Shown here: positions 26,164-33,250 of the stretch, piece by piece
Layout of the letters: the number at the start of each line of letters is the position of its first letter
Position numbering within the stretch: the stretch's first letter is position 1
DNA from: Mycolicibacterium monacense
Lineage (GTDB): Bacteria; Actinomycetota; Actinomycetes; Mycobacteriales; Mycobacteriaceae
Assembly: GCF_010731575.1 (NCBI RefSeq)
Contig: NZ_AP022617.1
Coordinates: 4,092,001-4,156,000, forward strand
Reading direction: 5' to 3'
DNA: 64,000 nucleotides
Translations under genes and position numbers: made by a program
The notes under the pieces: model-generated
The model's database searches: none
Told to the model about the DNA's origin: nothing
Seen by the model: only the letters and a program-made list of their open reading frames with translations

Positions 26164-26535
26164 ATGGAGATCCTGGCCAGCCGGATGCTGCTGCGGCCGG
26201 CGGACTATCAACGGTCGCTGCGGTTCTACCGCGACGGGCTCGGACTCGCCATCGCGCGTGAGTACGGCGGCGGCACGGTCTTCTACGCCGGACAGTCACT
26301 GATCGAACTGGCCGCCCACGGCGGCCCCGACGCCGGCGGCACGCTGTGGCTGCAGGTGCGCGACATCCACACCGCGCAGGACGAGTTACGCGACCGCGGC
26401 GTCGAGATCGCCAGGGAGGCCCGGCAGGAGCCGTGGGGGCTGTACGAGATGCACGTGACCGACCCCGACGGCGTCACGCTGATCTTCGTGCAGGTGCCCG
26501 ACGACCATCCGTTGCGCCGGGACACGCGCGGCTGA
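26164..26535 (+). CDS. VOC-superfamily (glyoxalase-like) protein, Rv0546c-like
   Basis: 123 aa. Vicinal-oxygen-chelate fold: RMLLRPADYQRSLRFYRDGLGLAI at the N-terminus, LIELAAHG, and YEMHVTDPDGVTLIFVQVP at the C-terminus, with the conserved metal-ligand-type Glu/His positions (ELAAH, EMHV). Could be a small isomerase, dioxygenase or binding protein. A TAGACA box ends seven bases before the ATG and no ribosome site is seen. Convergent with the DUF3349 gene 26541-26849. Confidence 0.82.
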   Translation: MEILASRMLLRPADYQRSLRFYRDGLGLAIAREYGGGTVFYAGQSLIELAAHGGPDAGGTLWLQVRDIHTAQDELRDRGVEIAREARQEPWGLYEMHVTDPDGVTLIFVQVPDDHPLRRDTRG

Positions 26536-26540
26536 CGGAC

Positions 26541-26849
26541 TCAGCGCACCGGTGCGGCCAGCGGCCACCCGACCGACGCCAGCCGCGCGGCGACCTGATG
26601 GACCTCTTCGGGATTGGGTTCCTTGGCGATCACCTCGTGCACCGCGGTGCGGATCTCGTCCTCGGTGACCACGTCGGAGTCCGTCGAGCGCAGGATCGAC
26701 TGCGCGGCCCTGACGACCTCTTCCTCGGTGAGCGAGCGCTTCAGCAGTGCCAGCAGCGGAAAGTAGTCCTTCGGCGGGACACCCTGCGGGTATCCGTCGC
26801 GCAGCCAGGTGAGCACCTTGTCCATGACGCCGGCGTTGTCTGTGGTCAC
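26541..26849 (-). CDS. DUF3349 protein (downstream copy)
   Basis: 102 aa from GTG at 26849 (GAGG ribosome site); ATG at 26825 is an alternative. Helical DUF3349 pattern: VLTWLRDGYPQGVPPKDYFPLLALLKRSLTEEEV (residues ~11-44) and a C-terminal half with EIRTAVHEVIAKEPNPEEVHQVAARLASVGWPL. Last gene of the pitA group. A paralogue lies at 28632 on the other side of pitA, so the two flank the transporter. Function unknown. Confidence 0.78.
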   Translation of the reverse strand: MTTDNAGVMDKVLTWLRDGYPQGVPPKDYFPLLALLKRSLTEEEVVRAAQSILRSTDSDVVTEDEIRTAVHEVIAKEPNPEEVHQVAARLASVGWPLAAPVR

Positions 26850-26856
26850 CGCGACC

Positions 26857-27135
26857 TCACTTCGCGAACGGGAAGAGGTCGAGCCCGAACTGGTGCTCGA
26901 TCGTCGACCGGGTGATCCACAGCAGCCCGACCAGGATCACGGCCGCGACGATCGTGAACAGCGCCACGCCAAGGTATTTCAGCGCGGGGTTCGGGGCGCG
27001 GGTAACACCGTCGGCGTCGGGGGTGCCGGCTCCGGAGGAGTACGCGACCAACCCGCAGGCGAACAGCGCGGGCAGCCCCGCACCGAGGATCAGGCCGACG
27101 ACCAGCACCCGCAGGATGCTCTCGAGGTTAACCAT
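26857..27135 (-). CDS. Small membrane protein (Rv0544c-like)
   Basis: 92 aa with two hydrophobic helices, VLVVGLILGAGLPALFACGLVAY (residues ~11-33) and YLGVALFTIVAAVILVGLLWI (residues ~54-74), joined by a short loop. Length and place between pitA and a DUF3349 gene match Rv0544c. Start ATG has AAGGA upstream. Cotranscribed with pitA (29-base gap); possibly an accessory subunit of the transporter, which is inference. Confidence 0.75.
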   Translation of the reverse strand: MVNLESILRVLVVGLILGAGLPALFACGLVAYSSGAGTPDADGVTRAPNPALKYLGVALFTIVAAVILVGLLWITRSTIEHQFGLDLFPFAK

Positions 27136-27164
27136 TCGGTATGTCCTTCAGTCGTTCTCGGGTC

Positions 27165-28415
27165 TCAGACGGCCGCGACGTCTTTGGCCTTTGCGACGGG
27201 CACGGGCTCCCGCACCTCGACGGGCACCACGGAATTGGTGCTGGCGTCCCAGTCGGCGTTGACGTTGCGGTGGTCGACCTTCTGCTGCTGGGCGCGCCAC
27301 CACAGACCGAACGACGTGCCGACCAGGATCAGGAAGATCAGGCCGTCGCCCACGAGCTGGGTCGTCATCCCGGCCACCGAGTGGGAGACCCAGAAGGCCA
27401 GCGCCCCGACGAGACCCGCGGCGGGCAGGGTGATCAGCCAGGCCACCGCCATCCGGCCGGCGACGGCCCAGCGGACGTGCGCACCCGGCTTGCCGACACC
27501 GCTGCCGAGGATGGAACCCGTGGCGACGTGCGTGGTCGACAGCGCCATCCCCGCGGCGCTGGAGCTGAGGATGATCGCGGCGGACGACGCCTCGGCGGCC
27601 AGGCCCTGCGGCGACTCGATCTCGACCAGACCCTTGCCGAGTGTGCGGATGACCCGCCAACCTCCGAGGTAGGTGCCGAGGCCGATGGCCAGTGCGCAGC
27701 TGGCGATGATCCAGAACGGCAGACCGTCCTCGGCGACGTCGCCGGTCAGGTGGCCGGTGGTGATCAGGGCCAGCGCGATGACGCCCATGGTCTTCTGCGC
27801 GTCGTTGGTGCCGTGGGACAGCGCGACCAGCGACGCGGTGGCGATCTGGCCCCACCGGAAGCCCGATTCGCGCTGCTTGCGTCCCACCCTTCGGGTGATG
27901 CGGTAGATCAGCCAGGTGCCGCATCCGGCGACCAGACCGGCGATGACGGGTGCGGCGATCGCGGGGATGAGCACCTTCTGGGTGACGCCCGACCAGTTGA
28001 CGCCCGCCAGCCCGATCGCGGCAAGGCCCGCGCCCATCAGCCCGCCGAACAGCGCGTGCGACGAACTCGACGGGATGCCGAACAACCACGTCAGCAGGTT
28101 CCACAGGATGCCGCCGACCAGCCCGGCGAAGATGATGGTCAGGCCGGTGGAGGCGTCGATGTTCGGCAGCAGCGATCCGGTCTTGCTGTCCTGGATCTTG
28201 AGCACCGAGGTGGTGACGGTGACGGCCACTTCCACCGAGAGGAACGCGCCGACCAGGTTGAGCACGCCGGCCAGCGTCACGGCAGTCTTGGGCTTCAACG
28301 CGCCGGTGGCGATCGACGTGGCCATCGCGTTTCCGGTGTCGTGGAAACCGTTGGTGAAGTCGAAAGCCAGTGCTGTCGCGATGAGCAGCACCAAGATGAT
28401 CCACTCGGAACTCAC
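27165..28415 (-). CDS. pitA: PitA, low-affinity inorganic phosphate transporter
   Basis: 416 aa from GTG at 28415. PiT family (PF01384): two homologous signature regions, FDFTNGFHDTGNAMATSIATGAL near residue 19 and LVALSHGTNDAQKTMGVIALAL near residue 200, with about ten membrane helices and the conserved IPSSSSHALFGGLMGAGLA and LSTTHVATGSILGSGVG segments. Imports metal-phosphate with protons. First gene of a three-gene unit. A direct repeat resembling a RegX3/Pho box lies about 95 bases upstream. Confidence 0.93.
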   Translation of the reverse strand: MSSEWIILVLLIATALAFDFTNGFHDTGNAMATSIATGALKPKTAVTLAGVLNLVGAFLSVEVAVTVTTSVLKIQDSKTGSLLPNIDASTGLTIIFAGLVGGILWNLLTWLFGIPSSSSHALFGGLMGAGLAAIGLAGVNWSGVTQKVLIPAIAAPVIAGLVAGCGTWLIYRITRRVGRKQRESGFRWGQIATASLVALSHGTNDAQKTMGVIALALITTGHLTGDVAEDGLPFWIIASCALAIGLGTYLGGWRVIRTLGKGLVEIESPQGLAAEASSAAIILSSSAAGMALSTTHVATGSILGSGVGKPGAHVRWAVAGRMAVAWLITLPAAGLVGALAFWVSHSVAGMTTQLVGDGLIFLILVGTSFGLWWRAQQQKVDHRNVNADWDASTNSVVPVEVREPVPVAKAKDVAAV

Positions 28416-28509
28416 GAGTCCACATTCTGCTGGGCCATGGCTTCCAAAACCAAAAACTAGCGCGCCTAATTTCCGGTGTGTCCTGGGCTTTCGGCGGCTT
28501 CGGTGGGTT

Positions 28510-28531
28510 GTTCACCAACTGTTCATCCAAC
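28510..28531. promoter_or_regulatory. Pho-box-like direct repeat between pitA and DUF3349/menE
   Basis: GTTCACCAACT (28510-28520) followed at once by GTTCATCCAAC (28521-28531): two 11-base repeats, the spacing used by OmpR-family regulators, with the GTTCA core of mycobacterial RegX3 sites. It lies between divergent pitA and the DUF3349 gene. Phosphate control of pitA would make biological sense. Confidence 0.45.
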
Positions 28532-28631
28532 GTGCAGTCGCCGTTGGCCGGACGACGCTCACCACCGGCCGGAGCTACCATCGACTCCCTGCGGGCACCG
28601 GCCTTCTTCGATGCCCGGGAAAGTGACGTAA

Positions 28632-28931
28632 GTGCCCAATTTCCTCGCCAAGATCGTCGGGTGGATCACCGCCGGCTACCCCGAGGGCGTCCCGGGGCCG
28701 GACCGGGTACCGCTGCTCGCGCTGCTGCGCCGACGATTGACCGACGAGGAGGTCACGGCGGTGGCGCAGACCCTCGCCGAGCGCGGTCAGTGGGATCACG
28801 TCGACATTGCGGTGATGATCACGTCGATCACCGACGACATGCCCACCCCGGCCGACATCGAGCGCGTACGCACCCGGCTCGCGGGCCGCAGTTGGCCCAT
28901 CGACGACCGCGAACCCCGGGAGGACACATAG
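28632..28931 (+). CDS. DUF3349 protein (Rv0543c-like)
   Basis: 99 aa, GTG start. DUF3349 helical fold: FLAKIVGWITAGYPEGVPGPDRVPLLALLRRRLTDEEV (residues ~4-41) and DIAVMITSITDDMPTPADIERVRTRLAGRSWPI. Position before menE matches Rv0543c. Its TAG stop lies inside the expected menE start region, with the menE ribosome site GGAGGA within its last codons. Function unknown; structurally characterised relatives are small helical proteins. Confidence 0.8.
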   Translation: MPNFLAKIVGWITAGYPEGVPGPDRVPLLALLRRRLTDEEVTAVAQTLAERGQWDHVDIAVMITSITDDMPTPADIERVRTRLAGRSWPIDDREPREDT

Positions 28932-28936
28932 CCGTC

Positions 28937-30067
28937 CTGCGCGCCCTCGCCGTCCCGTCCGGCGCCGCGGCGCTCGACATCCTCCCGGTCGTCGAGACCC
29001 TGATGGCCGGCCGTGGCCCGGCGCTGCTGCCCACTCCGGCCGACGACGCCGACCACGCCGCGCGGTTGTCCGGGGCACTGCGCGCCGGTGCGGCGATCGA
29101 CGAGGACGTCGCCGTCGTGGTGCCGACCTCGGGGACCACCGGAACCCCAAAGGGGGCGATGCTGACCGCCGCGGCGTTGACGGCGAGCGCGCATGCCACC
29201 CATGCGCGATTGGGTGCCCCCGGCCGGTGGTTGCTCGCGCTGCCCGCCCACCACATCGCCGGACTGCAGGTGTTGGTGCGCAGTGTCGTCGCCGGCGAGC
29301 GGCCGGTCGCGATACCTGCGAGTTTCGAGCCACCCGACCTCGTGTCGGCGGTGGCGGGTATGGGCGCGGGCCGGCGGTACGTGTCGTTGGTGAGCGTGCA
29401 ACTGGACAAGGCGCTGCGCGATCCGGCGGCCACCGCGGCGCTCGCCACGTTCGACGCGGTGCTGATCGGCGGCGGCCCGATGCCGGCCGGACTGGCTGAG
29501 AAAGCCTCTGCCGCAGCGGTTCCCGTCGTCCGGACATACGGGATGAGCGAGACGGCGGGCGGCTGTGTCTACGACGGGGTGCCGCTGGACGGGGTGCGGG
29601 TGCGTCTCGAGGGATCCAGGGTCCTGCTGGGCGGGCCGACGCTGGCCAAGGGCTACCGCAACACGGTGCAGCCGGACCCCTTCGCCGAACCGGGCTGGTT
29701 CCGCACCGACGACGTCGGCGCGCTGGACGACGGTGTGTTGCGGGTGCTGGGCCGTGTCGACGACGCCGTCAGCACCGGCGGGCTGACGGTGATGCCCCCT
29801 GTCGTCGAGGCGGTGTTGTCCCGCCACCCGGCTGTCGCCGACTGTGCGGTGTTCGGGGTGGCCGACGAGCGACTCGGGCAGCGGGTGGTCGCGGCGATCG
29901 TGCTCGCCGCGGGCGCCCCGGCGCCGACGGTGGCGGACCTGCGCGCACACGTCGCGCGCGAATTGGATGCGACCGCCGCACCGCGCGAGGTGCACGTGGT
30001 GGACGAGGTGCCGCGAAGGGGGATCGGCAAGGTGGACCGCCGCGCGCTGAGCGCGCAGTTCAGCTAG
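28937..30067 (+). CDS. menE: MenE, o-succinylbenzoate-CoA ligase
   Basis: About 376 aa, a short ANL ligase that activates o-succinylbenzoate before MenB. Motifs: VVPTSGTTGTPKGAML near residue 62, YGMSETAGG (A5), WFRTDDVG (A7), GRVDDAVSTGGLTVMPPVVE (A8) and the C-terminal GIGKVDRRAL lysine. The start is uncertain: after GGAGGA (28919-28924) the in-frame codons are ATA, GCC, GTC, CTG, and the first ATG is only at 29003, which would cut conserved-looking residues (LRALAVPSG). I place the start at CTG 28937; ATA 28928 is the alternative. The 3' end is duplicated in tandem. Confidence 0.9.
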   Translation: MRALAVPSGAAALDILPVVETLMAGRGPALLPTPADDADHAARLSGALRAGAAIDEDVAVVVPTSGTTGTPKGAMLTAAALTASAHATHARLGAPGRWLLALPAHHIAGLQVLVRSVVAGERPVAIPASFEPPDLVSAVAGMGAGRRYVSLVSVQLDKALRDPAATAALATFDAVLIGGGPMPAGLAEKASAAAVPVVRTYGMSETAGGCVYDGVPLDGVRVRLEGSRVLLGGPTLAKGYRNTVQPDPFAEPGWFRTDDVGALDDGVLRVLGRVDDAVSTGGLTVMPPVVEAVLSRHPAVADCAVFGVADERLGQRVVAAIVLAAGAPAPTVADLRAHVARELDATAAPREVHVVDEVPRRGIGKVDRRALSAQFS

Positions 30068-30098
30068 CGCGCGCTGAGCGCGCAGTTCAGCTAGCGCG
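30041..30098. repeat. 27-bp tandem duplication over the menE stop
   Basis: The segment starting CGCGCGCTGAGCGCGCAGTT at 30041 recurs from 30068 with a 27-base period; identity continues to 30098. The unit contains the last menE codons (RALSAQFS) and its TAG. The second copy is non-coding for menE, but its CTAG supplies the stop codon of the convergent DUF3140 gene. Confidence 0.9.
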
Positions 30099-30432
30099 GG
30101 GGCTTGAGCGGATCGTGCCCGATCGTCATGAGCCGGTGCCGCCAGTTCTCCTGCCCGGCCGTCGGCTCCAGATCGTCGCGTCGTTCGGCATGGACGCGTT
30201 CGACCACCCGGCGCATCACATGCTCGTCGTCGGCCGTCAGGTCGCCCCGTCGTTTGCCGAGGATGTCGAGCACATGCCTGCCCGTCTGGGTGCCGGCCTG
30301 ATCGGGCAGTTCCTCGCTGCCCTCGCCGGCGGAGCGCGTGCGCAACCAGTCGAGCAGTTCGCGGGACGTCATGTTGACCACGCGGTGAAACTCGTCCCAC
30401 AGATCGTCGTCGACCTCGACGTGTCGGCTCAT
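30091..30432 (-). CDS. DUF3140 protein
   Basis: 113 aa from ATG at 30432, chosen for its AAGGAGG ribosome site over the ATG-like start nine bases upstream. DUF3140 pattern: VDDDLWDEFHRVVNMTSRELLDWLRTRSAGE (residues ~6-36), then HVLDILGKRRGDLTADDEHVMRRVVERV and a polar tail ENWRHRLMTIGHDPLKP. Small helical, probably DNA-associated or stress-related protein; function unknown. Its stop codon is formed by the duplicated menE end. Confidence 0.78.
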   Translation of the reverse strand: MSRHVEVDDDLWDEFHRVVNMTSRELLDWLRTRSAGEGSEELPDQAGTQTGRHVLDILGKRRGDLTADDEHVMRRVVERVHAERRDDLEPTAGQENWRHRLMTIGHDPLKPPR

Positions 30433-30518
30433 GTCGGCCACCTCCTTCGTCCCCGGCTACCCGTACCGCCGACGGTTAATCAATGGCCGCGCTGCGGAAG
30501 CCGGGCATGATGGGACCC

Positions 30519-31133
30519 ATGCGTCGAGAAATCACGACCGTGGAGGAACTGCGCGCGATCGTCGGCCATCCGAACAGCTACGTGGCGAACAAGGTGGGTC
30601 CGCGGCTGTCGTCGGTGCAGCAGGAGTGGTTGCGCGCCGCGTCTCTCGGTTTCGTGGCGACCGTCGACGCGCAGGGCCACCTCGACGTGTCCCCGAAGGG
30701 TGATCCGGCCGGCTTCGTCCACATCATCGACGACCGGACGATCGCGATCCCCGAACGGCCCGGCAACAAGCGGGTCGACGGCTACCTCAACGTGTTGCAG
30801 CGGCCGCGGGTCGGCACGGTGTTCGTCATCCCCGGCCGCGGCGACACCCTGCGGATCAACGGCAGCGCCACCGTGCTGGCCGACGCCGACTACTTCGACG
30901 GCATGGCGGTCAGGGGTAAGCGGCCCGTCCTCGCCCTGGAGATCCGCGTGGAAGAGGTGTTCTTCCACTGCGCTAAGGCTTTTCTGCGTTCCGGCGCGTG
31001 GAACCCGGAGTCGTGGACTCCGGATGCCGTGCCGAGCGTCGCGCAGCTGGCCAAGACGTTCAAACCGGATCTGACGCAGGCCGAACTGGACGAGTACTAC
31101 TCCCCCGACAACATGGACAAGCAGCTGTACTGA
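30519..31133 (+). CDS. Pyridoxamine 5'-phosphate oxidase-family FMN protein
   Basis: 204 aa from ATG at 30519 (MRREITTVEELR); in-frame ATGs at 30483, 30507 and 30510 are alternatives. Split-barrel features: WLRAASLGFVATVDAQGHLDVSPKGDPAGFVHIIDDRTIAIPERPGN (residues ~33-80), FVIPGRGDTLRINGSATV, and a C-terminal FFHCAKAFLRSGAWNPESW segment typical of the MSMEG_1061-type subgroup. Likely binds FMN; substrate unknown. Convergent with the small membrane protein gene beginning at 31568. Confidence 0.82.
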   Translation: MRREITTVEELRAIVGHPNSYVANKVGPRLSSVQQEWLRAASLGFVATVDAQGHLDVSPKGDPAGFVHIIDDRTIAIPERPGNKRVDGYLNVLQRPRVGTVFVIPGRGDTLRINGSATVLADADYFDGMAVRGKRPVLALEIRVEEVFFHCAKAFLRSGAWNPESWTPDAVPSVAQLAKTFKPDLTQAELDEYYSPDNMDKQLY

Positions 31134-31568
31134 TCAGCCGCCGATCCCGAGGATCGCGAGCAACCCGATCACCACGGTGGCGACGGCGAGTACACCGTGT
31201 GCGGCCACCACCGCGACCGGGAACGACCGCTCAGGGGCATCCTGGAGCGCCGCCTGGGATCCGCCGCCGACGGACTGAGCCTGCGCCCGGTGCACGGGCA
31301 ACCAACGCAGCACCATCACGACACCGAGTGCGGCCACCGGTACCAGAAGGGCCAGCGCGACCCAGCCGATCGGGTGGTTGTCGGTGAAGACGTAGACGAT
31401 CCAGAGCACCAGGCCCAAGGCCGCCAGCGCGAAATGGCCGAACACCACTGCGGGCGGCAGGTGGGTTCTCGTGCGGTCGCGATGACCGCCGCCACCAACC
31501 CATTTGGCGAGCATGAAGGCGCCGCCTCCCGCGGTCAGGATCCATGCGATCAGAGACGCGATACTCAT
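31134..31568 (-). CDS. Small polytopic membrane protein
   Basis: 144 aa from ATG at 31568, which overlaps the stop of the DUF2231 gene (ATGA). Four hydrophobic helices: SLIAWILTAGGGAFMLAKWV, VVFGHFALAALGLVLWIVYVF, WVALALLVPVAALGVVMVL, and VVAAHGVLAVATVVIGLLAIL. A His in the second and fourth helices (GHFA, AHGVL) is notable for possible haem or metal binding, but that is speculative. Translationally coupled to DUF2231, with which it probably forms a membrane complex. Confidence 0.72.
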   Translation of the reverse strand: MSIASLIAWILTAGGGAFMLAKWVGGGGHRDRTRTHLPPAVVFGHFALAALGLVLWIVYVFTDNHPIGWVALALLVPVAALGVVMVLRWLPVHRAQAQSVGGGSQAALQDAPERSFPVAVVAAHGVLAVATVVIGLLAILGIGG

Positions 31569-32107
31569 GGTTTTCCTCCCTGTGCCGGTTGTTCGACTCG
31601 TCCGAATCCCTCTGCCTGCGTCGACTCCTCGGCGACCCGCACGCCGTACCGGTAGGACAGCATTCCGCCCAGGTAACCCGACACCGCGAGCACCGCGAAG
31701 CTCACCACCGACAGTGCCAGCGGCCCGAACCCCACCGCGGCCTGCTGCGGATAGTCCGCGTGTCGCCAGGCGAAGCCGGCGATGTAGAGCGCAGTGACGG
31801 TCAGATTGAGCGCCATGTGCAGCAGGCCGATCCGGTGTGCCCGGGTGCGTGAGGGGATCGCGATCAGGTCGAGGAAGCCCACCGTCGCGGCCACGAGGGC
31901 GCCGAGCACGCCGATCGCGATGAGCCACTCCGCACCTCGGGCCAGGAAGCCCGGTCCGTCGACGAGATGCGACGCGACGTCGAAGACCAGGCTGGAAGCC
32001 CACGCCCCGATCGGCACCGTGACCAGGATCGGATGGAACGGGTGCCCGTAGGGGCCGGCCAGCAATGCGCTGACTGGGCGCTTGGCCTGCTCGAGTGGTG
32101 CGTTCAC
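31565..32107 (-). CDS. DUF2231 membrane protein
   Basis: 180 aa from GTG at 32107, with GGGAGGTGGTC upstream. DUF2231 signature GPYGHPFHPILVTVPIGAWASSLVFDV (residues ~24-50; conserved His-Pro-x-x-His-Pro) and about four membrane helices. Family members resemble cytochrome-like or metal-transport membrane proteins with no settled function. Divergent from the HTH regulator at 32214; this regulator and its operator may control the DUF2231 pair. Confidence 0.8.
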   Translation of the reverse strand: MNAPLEQAKRPVSALLAGPYGHPFHPILVTVPIGAWASSLVFDVASHLVDGPGFLARGAEWLIAIGVLGALVAATVGFLDLIAIPSRTRAHRIGLLHMALNLTVTALYIAGFAWRHADYPQQAAVGFGPLALSVVSFAVLAVSGYLGGMLSYRYGVRVAEESTQAEGFGRVEQPAQGGKP

Positions 32108-32192
32108 GACCACCTCCCACATTGCGTGGTTTTAGGCAATCAATTCTGGTCTTATCCGGGAATGCCCGTCAAGATCCCATTTCGCCAATCTT

Positions 32193-32207
32193 TGTTAGCG
32201 ATAACAT
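32193..32207 (+). promoter_or_regulatory. Operator dyad overlapping leaderless -10 of HTH regulator gene
   Basis: TGTTA-GCGA-TAACA (32193-32206) is a perfect 5-base dyad. It overlaps TAACAT (32202-32207), whose end is six bases before the GTG start at 32214. A bound regulator would cover the -10 box, suggesting autoregulation and control of the divergent DUF2231 pair. Confidence 0.5.
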
Positions 32208-32213
32208 GAGGGC

Positions 32214-32918
32214 GTGGAGGACGACCGCCCGAGCACGCACACGGGCTCCATCCGCGCGATCGCGGCGCTGGGAGACGAGCTTCGGCGACGACTGTACGAG
32301 TACGCCCGCGATGAGCGACGACCGGTGAGCCGCGACGAAGCGGCGTCGGCCGTCGGCATCTCGCGCAAGCTGGCCGCGTTCCACTTGGACAAGCTCGTCG
32401 ACGTCGGCCTGCTGCGCTTCCGCTTTCTGCAGCCTGCCGAGGCCCGTGTCGGCCGGCCTCCGAAGGTGTACGCACCTGCCGATGCCGAGTTCGCGGTGAG
32501 CATTCCGGCACGCCGACCCGACCTGCTCGCCGACATCCTGGCGCATGCAGTGCTCGACGACGGTGACCGGACATCGGCGCGGGCCGCCGCGGTGCGGGTG
32601 GCCCACCAGCGTGGCGTGGATGCCACCACCGCAGTCAAACGCCCACGGGGCGGCCGCATCGGCGCCGAGCGGGCGCTGCGCCTGGCCGAAGAGCTGCTCG
32701 TCGACTACGGGTTCGAACCCTACCGCGCGCGAGCGGGGTGCATCCGGCTGCGCAACTGCCCGTTTCACCCGCTCGCTCGCGAGCTGCCCGAGCTCGTATG
32801 CCGGCTGAACCACGCCTTCCTCGCCGGCGCGCTCGACGGGTTGGGCGCCGATACCGTCGAAGCCGTTCTGTCACCCGTCGCCGGGGAATGCTGTGTGGAA
32901 TTGCTGCCGACGCGATGA
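32214..32918 (+). CDS. Winged-helix regulator with C-terminal cysteine cluster (SufR/ArsR-like)
   Basis: 234 aa, GTG start, no ribosome site (leaderless). N-terminal winged helix: IRAIAALGDELRRRLYEYA, then VSRDEAASAVGISRKLAAFHLDKLVDVGLL and RVGRPPKVYAPAD (the wing). C-terminal half carries cysteines in the pattern C-x5-C-x13-C (GCIRLRNCPFHP ... LVC) and a late CC, like Fe-S-binding SufR-type DeoR/ArsR regulators, although spacing differs from SufR. Probably redox- or metal-responsive (inference). Divergent from the DUF2231 membrane genes. Confidence 0.8.
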   Translation: MEDDRPSTHTGSIRAIAALGDELRRRLYEYARDERRPVSRDEAASAVGISRKLAAFHLDKLVDVGLLRFRFLQPAEARVGRPPKVYAPADAEFAVSIPARRPDLLADILAHAVLDDGDRTSARAAAVRVAHQRGVDATTAVKRPRGGRIGAERALRLAEELLVDYGFEPYRARAGCIRLRNCPFHPLARELPELVCRLNHAFLAGALDGLGADTVEAVLSPVAGECCVELLPTR

Positions 32919-32941
32919 GGCCGACGTACTAGCCTGCGGCG

Positions 32942-33250
32942 ATGACCGTATATGCCGTCGCCCAGCTGCGATTCACCGACCGCACGGCCTACGACCGGTA
33001 TCAGGCGGCCTTCATGGAGGTGTTCGCCCGGTACTCCGGCACCCTGCTGGCCGCCGACGACGCGCCGCGGGTGATCGAGGGTGAGTGGACCGGCGACAAA
33101 GTGGTGCTCATGTCGTTCCCCGACGAGGCGGAGTTTCGCCGGTGGGCCGATTCTCCTGAGTACCAACAGATCTCGGTCGACCGACGGGCCGGTACGGATA
33201 CCGTGGTGCTGCTGGTCCACGGCATCGCTGCAAGCATTCGGAATCGGTGA
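32942..33250 (+). CDS. DUF1330 protein
   Basis: 102 aa. Ferredoxin-like DUF1330 fold: YAVAQLRFTDRTAYDRYQAAF, then YSGTLLAADDAPRVIEGEW and VVLMSFPDEAEFRRWADSPEYQ (typical YF/SPEY motif). TAGCCT ends six bases before the ATG and there is no ribosome site, so a leaderless mRNA is likely. Follows the HTH regulator by 23 bases but probably has its own promoter. Convergent with the universal stress protein gene without a gap. Function unknown. Confidence 0.82.
   Translation: MTVYAVAQLRFTDRTAYDRYQAAFMEVFARYSGTLLAADDAPRVIEGEWTGDKVVLMSFPDEAEFRRWADSPEYQQISVDRRAGTDTVVLLVHGIAASIRNR

Noticed and set aside
32709..32720. GGGTTCGAACCC, resembling a tRNA T-arm
   Set aside because: It is inside the HTH regulator gene (encoding YGFEPY) and no acceptor, D or anticodon arms fit around it.
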